Below, piece by piece: positions 1-11,800 of a stretch of 28,079 bases of DNA. This stretch comes from Haplomitrium mnioides (Eukaryota > Marchantiophyta > Haplomitriopsida > Calobryales): assembly GCA_049999725.1 (NCBI GenBank), contig JBNGIS010020267.1, forward strand, positions 1 through 28,079. The letters run 5' to 3'. A program made the translations under genes and the position numbers. The notes below the pieces were generated by a model. It was given only the letters and a program-made list of their open reading frames with translations, did no database searches and was not told the origin of the DNA. Every line of letters begins with the position of its first letter. The stretch's first letter is position 1.

Positions 1-800
1 TATTAGTTATGAAGTTGTGGAGAGCAAAACTAACCACAACAACACTTTAAATGGAAGCTGCAATAGTCTAGGAAAAACCTACACATATCACAACTGTGCC
101 CGCAAAGAGTGCAGCCATGACTCTGTGGTGTCAGACACAAAGTTTCAGACTATTCAGCCTCATCATGTGTAGCAGTGACAAGCTGCCACAACTTCCTGCT
201 GGTTTCGTCAGTTCCCGACAGCAGGTCCTGATCAATCGTCGTACTGAGTTTCTGCCACTTTCCGGAAGTAACGGGAAAACTCAGTCATGATGATGCCCAG
301 CACTCCACCAAGTACTATTCCTTTTAGTAAGGACCAGATCTCTTGAACTACGACCAGTGCCTTTCGGATTGTGTCGCCTAGGATGCATTGCTGCCAGGTT
401 GGCTCCACCTTTTGGTATTCTCCCAAATGGAGAACACTAATTTGTTTCTGATATTCCCTGCCCATTTCCAGATAGTGCTGATCCTAGGACCAGTGAATGA
501 GATCTTCCAGTAAATCCTCCTTGCAGCAGACACATCTTGCATCAATCTCAATTCTGTCTTTTTCCTGAAACTCCCGACTTGCACACCTCTTTGGACAATA
601 AGCCATATTGGCCTATTTGGCTGATCTGCTCGCATCGCATATCAGTTCATCTGGAGGAGCATGTAGAGTTGATTGAACTATGTGCTTTCCAGTGTTCCAG
701 AACCGGAATGATTGTAGATGGCCTGTCCAAGATGAACCAAAGGCCTTTCTTGGTGGAATAGCCGCTGAGGGGGTCTTGGGCTGGTTATGAACTTTAAGCA
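1..800 (-). mobile_element. LINE 3' end (R1 family): RVT zinc-binding domain, ORF2 C-terminus and 3' UTR
   Basis: Read on the minus strand from about 800 downward, broken frames spell YSTKKGLWFIL, RGVQVGSFRKK, then a zinc-finger-like RCVCCKEDLLEDLIH (C-x2-C...H, the reverse-transcriptase zinc-binding type), then [20 protein letters not shown] ending at a stop near 232. Positions 231-1 are the 3' UTR that recurs through the window. There are at least two frame changes and a stop, so it is a pseudogene. It lies inside a GCN1 intron in the same orientation as the gene. Confidence 0.75.
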
Positions 801-874
801 GGCAGAGTGCAACATTCATAATGTAGAGTGCAGCCTTCACGATGTAGAGTCAATTAAAAACTTTCAGACAAATC

Positions 875-1112
875 AAAATTTCTGCCACTTTCCAGAAGTA
901 ACGGGAAAACTCAGTCATTATGATGCCTAGCATTCCACCAAGAATATAGTACTATCACCATAATATATATTAGTTATGAAGTCGTGGAGAGCAAAACTAA
1001 CCACAACAACACTTAAATGGAAGCTGCAATAGTCTAGGAAAAACCTACACATATCACAACTGTGCACACATAGAGTGCGGCCTTGACTCTGTGGTGTCAG
1101 ACACAAAGTTTC
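875..1112 (-). mobile_element. R1 fragments (two pieces, scrambled order)
   Basis: 875-945 matches the C-terminal coding part of R1 (actcagtca..ccaccaagaat) and 965-1112 matches the 3' UTR end of another copy (gttatgaag..agtttca). Their order is inverted relative to an intact R1, so they derive from two insertions. Confidence 0.6.
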
Positions 1113-1165
1113 ACCATAATATATACACTGGAATAGCACTATCACCATAATATATACACTGGAAT
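1113..1165 (+). repeat. Short tandem duplication, unit about 28 bp
   Basis: The string caccataatatatacactgg occurs twice in a row, separated by aatagcactat, and a third partial copy (actatcaccataatatat) lies at 950-967. Probably local duplication at the R1 insertion points. Confidence 0.6.
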
Positions 1166-1324
1166 GCCCAAGACCTGCGTGCTGGGTATGGTTTTGATCC
1201 TGGGGCATAGTCCTGGTCCAGCTATTGCGTATGGTGTTGGTCCAAGTTTACTCTTGTTGTAAGAAAAAGAACAGGTTCAGAACAAGTTAATTTGCTAGAA
1301 GAACAGGTGAGCACTGGAACTAAT

Positions 1325-1495
1325 TGTCAACAACAATTGCAGATTGCAACAGTCTAGCAAAACACATGCACGCATCACAACTACAGCGAAATAGAGGACA
1401 GAAGGCAGCTGTCACAATTTGGTGTCAATCACCAAGTTTCAGACAAATCAGCCTCATCATGTGTGCAGTGAGAGAGTGCCACAGCTCCCTAAAAG
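1325..1495 (-). mobile_element. Diverged R1 3' end
   Basis: Scattered matches to R1 in the right order: ttgcaacagtctagcaaaac, gcatcacaactac, aagtttcagacaaatcagcc, catcatgtgt, gccacagctcc. Clearly older than the other copies. Confidence 0.5.
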
Positions 1496-1998
1496 AAGAA
1501 AGAGACTGTGAGAACAGGATATAAATAATTATTCAATAACTAAGTAAAAAAACAATCAAAGAGCTGTGATATAATAGTATGGAGAAGATACTATTACTTT
1601 GCCAGACTTAGTTAATCATCAGCTGTAAAAGTAACTTATGCCAATGGCAAAACTATTGTTCCATGTTTCTGTCACTGTAAACCCCACTGTGTACAGTTAT
1701 TACAATGTGCACGCTTAGTTCCTCCAAAGTCAGGCAACCAAGTATATAGTTTGTCATCAAGTTGATCTGATCTGAACATTGACTAAACAAGCACTTATTA
1801 ACAGAAGAACATAGAATAGAATAGATTATTGATTAAAGCTCCGAACCACAAAACTGAGTACAGAACAAAAATAAATTCATGAAATAAGCAGCTGCAAATT
1901 TCTTTGGATGATGACTGCATTATATTGAATTGAATTAAGACCAGTTTAAATCTAAATCTAAATCACAGTCTAGTATGTAAAAAGTACTACTACTTTAC

Positions 1999-2330
1999 TT
2001 TTTTCTTTTTTTTTGGCTGAAAGCAAACAACTTTATTTACTTTCAAGCATCAAAGGTACAACCGCAGCCAGCAATCAGGCCGAGTGGCAAAAACCAACAA
2101 CCAATCAATCCCTTTCGGCATCTAGCCTAGTAAACAACAGTAGCCCAATGCCCTCAATCCAGATTACTACTAACATCAAAATTCCAGTAAACTGAGTCCT
2201 CATCACAGATACAAAGCAAATGCCTTGCACCCCTTTTCTGTCAAAGGCTTCAAGAATTTTTTCTCTTTTCTCTTCATTTTGAGCCTTTATCCAGTCTCTA
2301 CAAGCATCGCCAAGCTTTCTTTCCGTACTC
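1999..2330 (-). mobile_element. R4 retroposon, 332 bp, with 18-bp target-site duplication
   Basis: A minus-strand element: broken frame with [20 protein letters not shown] then LEAFDRKG..., followed by gaaagtaaataaagttg (AATAAA motif) and a poly(A)-like run read here as poly(T) at 1999-2014. It is flanked by aaagtactactactttac (1981-1998) and aaagtattactactttac (2331-2348), 17 of 18 identical. Longest R4 copy in the window. Same orientation as GCN1. Confidence 0.85.
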
Positions 2331-2334
2331 AAAG

Positions 2335-2640
2335 TATTACTACTTTACAGTAACTTATTGAGTCACAAGCTGTAGACATAAATTACACAAATGGCAATGT
2401 GGAGAACTGGTTCCAATAAAACTAATTCAATTAAATTTAACTTTTCTGTAAAAACAAGTGCGTACTGGAACTAAGGCAAACTAGTGTCCCAAGTTTCTGT
2501 CACTGTTTTTCAGAAGTGGTGGTAATATCTTTATAAGTATTGAAAAAAACTCCATACTTACAACCCCAGGTAGCCAAGCAAACAGTTAATGAAGATGTTC
2601 TAGGCTAAAAATTGAAAAGACTAACTACCCATGAATCCAA
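2335..2640. repeat. R3 repeat copy
   Basis: Contains cccaagtttctgtcactg, atctttataagtattga, ctccatacttacaa, ggtagccaa and attgaaaagactaac in the same order or wording as the copies at 10.96-11.31 kb and 19.96-20.34 kb. Weaker pieces lie at 1626-1690 and 2866-2960. No coding capacity recognised. Confidence 0.5.
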
Positions 2641-2773
2641 TGTAGAAGATGGAGAGACAACTAGAAAAAACATCAACTAAATGGTGAGAATGTACAGTTA
2701 CAACTACAAGAAAAACTGAAATGGAAATTTAAAAAGTGCAAAGCAGGCATTGCTGAAACTAAAAAGGACAAAC

Positions 2774-2830
2774 CTGTTGTAAGGAAGTCTGCGCTGCAGC
2801 TTGCACTTTGGGGTGTGTATCTGTTAAAAC
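2774..2830 (-). CDS. GCN1: GCN1 small exon (last in window)
   Basis: 57 bp (19 codons), phase 0/0, acceptor ttctcag|GTTTTA, donor CAACAG|gtttgt. Encodes [19 protein letters not shown], directly continuing ..VPKLSE as in plant GCN1 ([11 protein letters not shown]). Too short to show as an open frame. I find no further exon between here and position 1, so the next one is outside the window. Confidence 0.93.
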
Positions 2831-5800
2831 CTGAGAAAACATAATTCAGAAACCTTGTGTGAATATTCCATTGAATATCCTTATAAGCAATGAGACTCCA
2901 TACTTACAAACTCAAGTAACCCAGTATCAATTATGAATTTAATCTGATCTGACGCAACACAATATGCAACCACTTTGATTAAAGAACAAAGACCAGAGTT
3001 TGATTAAAGTCCAGAACCAGCCCTAAGAATAGAATAGAATTCGATTAAAGTCCAGGGCCAGCCCTAGGGCCATAAGAGAAGAACATACATAGATAATAGT
3101 CATGCAACAGATCACTGTGGGACTGAGGACTTATGGCCACTGTTTTTATTCCCTTTGGGCTTCAACTTTCTTTGTTTGCAAATGTATTTAGGTCAGAATC
3201 CTTTTGCACTATCCTGGAAATGTTTTGGTTCTGGCGTCACTCTTTGCCTGGCTATACATTCCCAATCAACTCAACTAGTCACAAGCAAAAGGCTTCAACA
3301 CTCTCAAGCAAAGAAGCTGACTATGAATAGAATGTTCATGATAATGCTAACCAGAATATGCACATTCTTCTTGTAGGCATCCTTTGTCTCCAACCAGTAA
3401 TTAGCCTTTTTGTTTTTGTTTTTTTTTTTTTTTTTTTTGGCCGAAAGCAAACATCTTTATTTACTTTCAAACATCAAAGGTACAACCGCAGCCAGCAATC
3501 AGGCCGAGCGGCAAAACCAACAACCATTCAATCCCTTTCAGGATCTAGCCTGGTAAACCAAAGTAATCTATACCCTCAATCCAGATTACTACTAACATTC
3601 AAATTCCAGTAAACACTGTCTTCATCACGAATACAAAGCAGATGCCTGGCGCTCCAGGTTCTGTCAAAGGTTTCAAGAATGTTATCTCTCTTCTCTTCAG
3701 TAATTAGCCTTTTGGATACTTCTAGATTTTGTGATAGCACAAAACACTTTGCTGGACAATATCATTGCATTAGACAAGTCATATACTGTTCCAGTCATGA
3801 TTCATAGGAGTTGGAAGGCAGTAGGATGTAAGTGGGCAAACAAAGCCCTGAATTGTTAGGTGATGTATAGGTTGTTCAGAGGGCAGAAAATAATCCATCC
3901 ATGGGAACTATGCAAGTATTTAAGTGACTAGTTATTCTTGAAGCCTTTGACAGAACATGGGGTGCAAGGCATTTGCTTTGTATTCGTGATGAGGACTCAG
4001 TTTGATGGAATTTTGATGTTAGTAGTAATCTGGATTGAGGGCATTGGGCTACTGTTGATTACTAGGCTAGATCCCAAAAGGGACTGATTGGTTGTTGGTT
4101 TTTGCCGCTGGGCCTGATTGCTGGCCGCGGTTGTTCCCTTGGTGCTTGAAAGTAAATAAAGTTGTTGGCTTTCAGTCCAAAAAAAAAAAAAGTATTTAAG
4201 TGACTAGTTAAGCCAAGGAAATAGGTCAGCACCACACCTAAATGACTTTCATTTATTAATGCTTGTAAATGCACCAAAAGACAAGTCTTATCCCTGAGGT
4301 ATCAATACATTAAATATAAATGTGATTCTATTTACTTCCTTCTCCTTGAATGCCCGTTGCCAATTTTCTACAGAAGACGACCAAGCACTACAGGTAATTG
4401 AGGGATGAAGGACAGGTGCATTCCATCCAGATGAGAAGAAACAAGGATGGATTAGAATATAATAGGATTAGTGGTAAGAAATGTTCTAGTCTCTATCTGG
4501 TTTTGGACATTATTCTCTTCTATTCTATGGGCAATATGAATTAATGGTAAATTAAGGAACCTACCTATGATATGACATGCTACACGATGGGTTGCTAGAA
4601 AACGTAAGCTTATAAGGGAGGATTTTTTTAAAGGAAGGGCATAATGTTAGAAATCGCTAGAAGGACGACAGCTTGTTCACAAATGCTCCACAAAATCCAC
4701 ATTGTTGACCCTCAAATAGAAAAGAATTGAAACCACTAGATGCACAAAAAATGATCAGCTGCTCATCACAGAAAAGTCAAAATGGGCTTCATGTAACTAT
4801 CAAATGTTTGACAAATCAATTTAATCATAACTAATTTGCAGCTAGTTCCAAACATGCACCAGAGATGAGATACAAATTTTACACAACCTGTCATATCAGA
4901 AACAAACTCATTTTCATCACTAAATACTGGCAAATATGAGTCACGTAAGAAAATCATTCTGTGAAGAAAACAACGAACCTCACTGAGTTTTGGAACTATT
5001 GTGGGAAGGCACTGAGACAACTGCCGTGGTGCACAAAAAGCCATTGTTCCCAGCAGTTGCACACTACCCTGTTTAGTACGCCAAGCTTTATCTTCAAGAC
5101 CCTGCTTTGGACAACAAAACCAGTGTCAAACAAACAATTTAGCAAGAAGAAAAAAATCAGATAGTCAACCATCTATCTTTGGTCATCATGCTAAGTCCTT
5201 TGGCTTCGAATTTGTTGATCCACATTGACAGTCAAACTAGGAACCTTAAGCAAGGCTGGAAGCACAAGCTTCACGCCCTGTCCACTGAGCTGGGCCATGA
5301 TTGCACGGGCAGCTGCCTCAGCCGCATCACGCACAGCAACAACTTGATCTGAGAAGCAGACCAACAACACTGGGAGTATATGTATAACATATCTGCAGAA
5401 CAAGCCCACAGAAAAACCTATATCATCAATGATCATGCACTTTTTGTATATGAATGGGAAGCAATTTGCTAGCCTTGCACTAATATGATTACAATACCAA
5501 AATCTCCACCAAGCCTTACGGTTCAAATAATCGCCCAAGCTTTTCACAAAGGCATTCGAAACCAAACAAAGCTCCTTCCCGTGCCTTTGCAGAATTCCTG
5601 CATAATCTATGAAGGGTTAGCCATTTGTGAGCACCCAATAATAGTCAACTAAATAATATAACCACATAATAGTCACCAAATGAGATTCTACAACTAGTTA
5701 ACAGTTTCATCCAATGTGAGGCATACGTTAGTGAGGCCCAGAAGATTGAATCTAATGAGATATTTTTGTCCTCTATTTTACAATCACTATTTAGTCCACA

Positions 5801-8800
5801 GCACATAAAAATCAAAGCCTGAAAACTATATATAAAGTGATACCTCAAGTAAGTACCTTACCTATCTTCAACACCTGACTTCAAGGCATCCATGATGCCA
5901 AATCGCTTGAGACATGAAATTCCAAGACCTTTGACAATACCTGCAATACCAAATGCTGCTCCACGTCTTTCCCCATACTTGTCACTTTTCATAAGACGTT
6001 CTAGTAACATTGAAACAAGTGCAGGTGCATTGTCCTGCCATAGAATAGACTCATAAGACTGTAGATTAGTGGTTGCTCCAGCACACTACTGATATATGAT
6101 GGTGGATTTTGAATTAGATGAAAACTAACTCACTGGTGCATCAATTGCACAACCCAACTTCTCACTTCAGTAATTGCAGATAGAAAAATGGCACATCAAA
6201 CAATAACAAGAGAGTAATACATTTAGAATGCAAATCCAAGCAAGGAGTTCAAAGATATTTAAAGAAGAAAAGAATCAAAAGCCAGACACTAGTTAGGAGC
6301 ATCCAAGAACAAAACGGTGCAGTTGAACAGCTGAATGGAACACTGGTTGAAAAGACTTGATGCATGTTGAGTGAGGCTGGCCTTGACAAAAGCCATTGAC
6401 CCAAAAATTCACTCACCAAAAGATTTATCTGCACAATAGACTTTATTTTTCTTTACTAGTTTAGAGACTGTTTTCTAGTTAACTATTGATAGTTTAGAGA
6501 TGCTCCAGAAGGTGACACATGCTGACAGCAACAGCACTTCACTTGACAGGTGATTGCTGGCCGCGGTTGTTCCTTTGATGCTTGAAAGTAAATAAAGTTG
6601 TTTGCTTTTGGTCCCAAAAAAAAAGGGGCTTCACTTGTAGGAAGCACCACATTGTGCTGCCTGTCTTTCTTTACTTAGTATCTGCCCTGATTACCGGCTC
6701 ACTGCAGCACGACAAGTGGAAGAACAGGAACCCCCAATGCAGATAAGGGTCACCCCTCCTCCATTTATATATATGAAGACTATAAATCAGCATCATGTCT
6801 GCTAGGTTTTTTATACTTCATGCTTCGACAATCTATATTCACTTCTTCAAGAAATCTATATTCGATCCAGATGGGAAATGATTTCCTCGCTCTCTTCATA
6901 TTCTAGCAGCTGTTCCTGTACAATCAGTCTTCACTGTGAGATTTTCGATTCCATGTTTCTTGAAACTGTGTGAATATCCAATGCATCCAAATATATGGAC
7001 ATGTGAGATAAGGTGGCATGCCACTCTCTCCACTGGGAGGCCAATACTGTTGCTTCATGGACTTCCAGAAGGCCTATGACTCAGTCCCCAGACACAAACT
7101 ATGGGAGAGACTCGAAGAGCTGCACCTCCCACCGGACTGGCTCACTGCCATACAAGTCCTCTAACAAGAAGCTCTAGCAAGTGTTCGGACCAACCTTGGC
7201 ATGTCTAAACCTATCCACTGCAATACAGGTGTCAAGCAAGGGTGCCCATTATCACCAACTCTATTCGGGTCTTTTCATCCAACTTGGAGGCAGCTCCACT
7301 GGTAATAGAAGCTCCCTTAATGAAAAATCAAATGGCGATTTTCATTAGAATAGCTGACATTGTAACTTCGAAGCTGGCTAGGCACTTATCTGGAGTCGAC
7401 AGAACCCGTTTTTAGCAAAACCGGGTTCTCAGCAGGCGAATCACGAGTAGGGAGAAACAAAAAACGGTCGTCTCCTCCTGACGTCACGACTAGCAAAAAA
7501 ACTGGGGCACCTCCCTTATCTGCCCGATTAGCAAAACGGGCTTCTCCCCCTAATGTCACAACTAGCAAAAAAACAGGGGCGGCCTCCCTTGTCTGCTCTC
7601 GGCAGCGCGATTAGCAAACAGGGTCTCCCTTGTCACCGCAATAGCAGAAATCGGGTGCCTCCTGTGTTCATGCGATAGCAGGAATCCGGCACCTCCCTGT
7701 GTATTAGCTATGAAGTTGTGGAGAGCAAAACCAACCACAAAAACAATTAAATGCAAGCTGCAATAGTCTAGGAAAAACCTACACATATCACAGCTGTGCA
7801 CGCATAGAGTGCAGCATTGACAATGTGGTGTCAGACACAAAGTTTCAGACTATTCAGCCGCATCATGTGTACCAGTGATAAGCTGCCACAACTTCCTGCT
7901 GGTTTTGTCAGTTCCCGACAGCAGGTCCTCATCAATCGTCGTACAGAGTTTCTGCCACTTTCCGGAAGTAACGGGAAAACTCAGTCATGATGATGCCTAG
8001 CACTCCACCAAGAATCCAACTAATCAAAATCTGTCAACTCTCAAGCATCAGCTTGCGACATCATTCATTTCACTTTAGTTTGATCTTGTGAAGCAAACAT
8101 CCAAGAGCATAACTCCCAGACAGGTCTGCTGAAAGGTTAGTGATTGGGGCCTTCTGCACCCTGAACATAGCACATGAAGCGCATCACTGGTGACTACTTG
8201 GATGCAGAACATCCGCTAAAGTCACTGAATATATTAGTTATGAAGTTGTGGAGAGCAAAACTAACCACAACAACACTTAAATGGAAGCTGCAATAGTCTA
8301 GGAAAAACCTACACATATCACAGCTGTGCACGCATAGAGTGCAGCCTTGACAATGTGGTGTCAGACACAATGCTTCAGACTATTCAGCCTCATCATGTGT
8401 AGCAGTGACAAGCTGCCACAACTTCCTGCTGGTTTCGTCAGTTCCCGACAGCAGGTCCTTATCAATCATCGTACTCATTTTCTGCCACTTTCCGGAAGCA
8501 AAGGGAAAACTCAGTCATGATGATGCCTAGCACTCCACCTTAGATTATATATACTAAATACAAAACCAGCAATGTGCTGGAAATCTATGGGCACCCACCC
8601 ATTCATACAAGGGGCGTGGAGCAGGACTCGCAATGGAATCAAGCAGGTCGATGAGACCATTGCACGTATGGACAAACAGCAGCTGCACCTGCAGCGGATC
8701 CCCGTAGGCTGCTCCAAAACGAATTATTCCTTGCATGCGCACGCAAACGTCTGCGTGCAAATGCTTACCTAAGCACCCCAGACAAAATAGCCAACTTCCC

Positions 8801-11800
8801 ATTGGAGCTTGCTGTGCTGACACGTGTCACCTCCAGGTGCTTCCATGTGTCACTACCTCCAGGGCTGTCTCTAAACAAGGTACTAGCTAAACTAGAGGAA
8901 ACACTACACTAACTATACAAAGAGCAAGCTCAGAAATTAACCCTGAGCACTATGTACAGCAAAGAGACATTTCCAACTTCAAGGATTGCTCACCTTGGGA
9001 AGGACTGTACACTGATCCTTCTCAGGATCTGTCCTCCCACTCAGCAATGGTTCTCAGCATACCTTGCCCATGTTACTGGCCACCAAGATTTCCATCTTAC
9101 TTTATGCAGACGACATTGTTCTGACGTCAACTACACGTGCAGGTTTGCAACAACAGCTCGGGGCTTTACACAACTTCTGCAACCAATCTGGCATGACAGT
9201 AAACCTGAAGAAGACAAAAGTTCTGGCCTTTGGCAAATGGCGCACAACAGCCCAGATTTGAATTGAATTAAAGTCCAGAACCAGCCCTAAGGCCACAAGG
9301 ACTAAGAGTATCATGCACACAAAAGTGCGGAAGGGTGCAAGAGACATACAGGTTCAGACGAAAGGTAATTTAAGTGTTTGACCAATCTACATATCTGGGG
9401 ATCCTGATGCAAACACAATGAGGATGGAGCTTTGGAGCAAACTTCAGGTTTGTCGCAGGACTAGCCAGCCTTTACCAAACAAACAGCTGGTGCATAGAAA
9501 AGGATCTATGGAACATATCAACCAGAATTGACCTCTTTCACACTTTCGTCACTCTTACAATAATATACAGAGCAGAAATCTGGGGCATGCCCTCACACCA
9601 ACAATGTGGTTTAAACATGGTGAGAAACCCCTAGAAATATTCCTCAACAGACTGGCTAACGTCTGAATGACCACTCTTCTCCATATCCTGTTAGCAGAGT
9701 TTAGGATGCTACCCATGGAAGCCTATGCGGTTCAAAAGCTAGCTACATACCTGCAATCTATCCGGGATACAGAAAGTACTCGCTACCCAGTCATGGTTTT
9801 AGAGGCATCTCGCAAGCGGAGGCCAGGGACCGCCACAAACTGGAGCAATCAATGTCGAATCTAGTTGGCACAATGGGGATTGGGCAAAGAAGAGCTTCCG
9901 GACTGCTCAAGCATACCCTTAGACCATCTCTCTACACAATACTACACAGGACTATGGCAGTCATATCATGCACAGTCAAGTACATATTTCCTGGTCAATC
10001 CCCAGCGCTGACAACAATATCTAACCAGTAATATGTCACTCCATCTAATACACATCCTGGCGCAGCTGGGGACTGGCTCACACAGGCTACGATGTGAAAC
10101 AGCTAAGTGGTTCAATATCAACAATAGAGTACACACAGAGAAACCGGTTTGCCTACATGGCACAGTACAAACCATTGAGGACGAACACCACTTCATCTTC
10201 TGCTCCCCAAGATACTACGAGATATGAGGACGATACCATGGCCTGTTCAGGGATCTACCCAGAACAGTCCAACTATTCATGGCACACCCAGACCAACGGT
10301 GGCTAGTGTCCTTCCTGTGTGAACTCCTAATGCTGAGAGCAGGCTCCACAGATAGAAGAAATGACAAGGAATGTTCATCACAACAAGATGCATTAAGAGA
10401 CTAGTTTAGAGAGAGAAATTGTTCTACTAGTGAGCTGTGGCTCACCACTTTGACTTACTACTTTTAGAGCCTCACTTCTTTTTACTCGCACCTCACTCTT
10501 GTTTTCTTTTCAGTCCCTGTGGCCATTGGGCTGGTCTGGAACTTTAATCAAAATTTCATTCTATTATATTTCTGATAGAGTCATGAAATCTAAGGCCCTG
10601 GTGGGACTCTGATTTCTTAAATATAGAGCTATTTGGACAGCTTCACTCCCATGTGCTTTTGGAAGTTTTGCATGAAAAATCATTGCCCAGGTTTTTCGAC
10701 AAGGTTCACTTTACTCGTTCAGCTACTCGATTTTGTTGAGGAGAATCCCTTCCCTTCACTTGTTGCTAAATGCCATGTGTCTGTACANNNNNNNNNNGAG
10801 AATCCCTTCCCTTCACTTGTTGCTAAATGCCATGTGTCTGTACAAAAGCAGTAAATTCTGAATTCAGAAACCCAGTAACTTAGACTTTGGTGCTCTTCAT
10901 ACTTTCAATCACTTTGGTATCTGGTGAAGGCTTCCAAAGCTTCATCTTTGCAGGTCAGCAAAGAGATATATATCTTTACGAATATTGAGAGAACTCCATA
11001 CTTGCAAACTCAAGTAGCCAATCAAAAAGTTAATCAAGATGATCTGGACTAAAGATTGAAAAGACTAACAATCCACCCAACAACCCAAACCCACCAAAAA
11101 AAACACTAGAGCAGTGCTGTGATGCACATAGTGTTTGTCAAGCACTTGCCATAGACCTCTAAACAGCACCATGAGCAGTATTGACAGCATACTACTACTC
11201 TACCACAGACTTCATCAGTTCCCAACTGTGGATAAAAGTTATGCCAGTGGCAAAACTAACGTCCCAAGTTTCCGTCACTTTCCGGAAATGGTGGGAAGTC
11301 CCTTCAGAGAGATATGAGAATAATTGCTTAAGTCATCAATGCAAGCTGATATACCTCTTTCCTTGCATAGTTGGAACTAACATTGGTGCACATAGGTCAC
11401 AGTGAATGTACAAGTTGTAGAAAATCATATATTTGACTGTTTGAGAGACCTGATTGTATGAATTTTTTTTCTTAATATTGTGTGAAAAGTGTTTTTCAAT
11501 TGTCTGGTGACCCAACATAAAACCACAATATGTACCTGTTGGGACTGCATTAGAGGTGGCAAGCAGTTTGAGACTGCCCTCTGTACTGACTCAGATGGAG
11601 TGTTTAGGACTTCCATCAGTTTTTCCAAAATACTAGACACTTTTGGATCATCCTGTTCACAAAGAGAAAGGAGAAAACATTAAGCACATGGCACCTACTA
11701 TTTGATACACCAAAAATTTTGCAAAATTAAATGTCAGGGAATAAAGGCATGATTACCATAGAAAGATGTTTAGCAAGTGCACCCATAAATATCACGACAC

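Noticed and set aside
1-2773. A further GCN1 exon between position 1 and 2773
   Set aside because: I looked for the segment after [10 protein letters not shown]...LQQ (VGSVIKNPEI-like, TDPNE-like) on the minus strand and found none; the region is accounted for mostly by R1, R3 and R4.
7386-7568. Minus-strand frame through the minisatellite as a small protein
   Set aside because: The open frame follows from low stop density in a GC-rich tandem repeat; there is no conserved start or family match.
8572-8772. 66-codon plus-strand frame as a host gene
   Set aside because: No family resemblance, no splice context or flanking exons, and it lies inside an intron within split LINE sequence.
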